Shown: in pieces, positions 63,897 to 64,000 of the stretch
Layout of the letters: each line of letters starts with the position of its first letter
How positions within the stretch are numbered: the first letter of the stretch is position 1
From: Adineta vaga
Lineage: Eukaryota > Rotifera
Direction: 5' to 3'
DNA length: 64,000 bases
Assembly (NCBI GenBank): GCA_021613535.1
Contig: CP075494.1
Span: 13,640,001-13,704,000 of the forward strand
Position numbers and translations under genes: made by a program
The notes under the pieces: generated by a model
Database searches by the model: none
Told to the model about the DNA's origin: nothing
The model's input: the letters and a program-made list of their open reading frames with translations, nothing else

Positions 63897-64000
63897 AAAG
63901 AGAGAAATGTTTATGTTTTGAAATTAAGAGCAATGTGCCAGACTAAATTATCTACAAGAAAAAAAAACAGGTTTTCGATCTCAGAATTTCGAAATAAGAA

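Noticed and set aside
1-64000. CRISPR arrays, insertion sequences, prophage, bacterial operons, tRNA or rRNA genes
   Set aside because: No direct-repeat/spacer pattern, transposase, terminal repeats or cloverleaf was seen, and the spliceosomal introns show this is animal nuclear DNA.

Overview
The window reads as nuclear DNA of an animal. It is about 70% A+T, and its protein-coding genes are cut by many short GT-AG introns, most of them roughly 50-70 bases. The gene set is metazoan: axonemal dynein, sacsin-like, K2P channel, neuropeptide-type GPCR, PIAS, heparan sulfate 6-O-sulfotransferase, SBK kinase. Codon choice (TTA, CGA/CGT, AAA, GAA), tiny introns with TTTAG-type acceptors and dense packing fit a rotifer, most likely a bdelloid. 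That is an inference from style only. No operons, CRISPR arrays, tRNAs, rRNAs or recognisable transposons were seen.

Layout. From 1 to 12.5 kb the minus strand carries a sacsin-like gene (4548-10443), surrounded by a scatter of short ATG-starting exons. Nearly all of these end in the same splice phase, which suggests alternative promoters feeding shared downstream exons. From 14.0 to 18.2 kb lies a 14-exon CEBPZ/Noc1 ribosome-biogenesis gene on minus. From 19.3 to 24.7 kb is a full-length ABCB (P-glycoprotein type) transporter on plus, followed by a class A GPCR at 27.1-28.8 kb. From 29.6 to 46.9 kb a complete outer-arm axonemal dynein heavy chain (DNAH5/DNAH8 type) fills a quarter of the window.

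From 48.5 to 52.9 kb come an intronless tandem alpha-crystallin (small heat shock) gene, a convergent chaperonin-like gene resembling BBS10, and a PIAS SUMO E3 ligase. From 54.7 to 63.9 kb come an unrecognised four-transmembrane protein, a heparan sulfate 6-O-sulfotransferase, a TASK-type two-pore potassium channel, and on minus an SBK-type kinase.

Functional links are loose, as expected in an animal genome. The dynein and the BBS10-like gene both point to cilia, but they are separate transcription units. The points most worth checking are the phase-matched first-exon array at 0.7-12.5 kb, the sacsin-like protein that has lost its ATP-binding signature, the K2P channel with an altered first selectivity filter and an 11-base microexon inside the second, a diverged tandem duplication beside the sulfotransferase, and an open frame of about 80 codons inside a CEBPZ intron.
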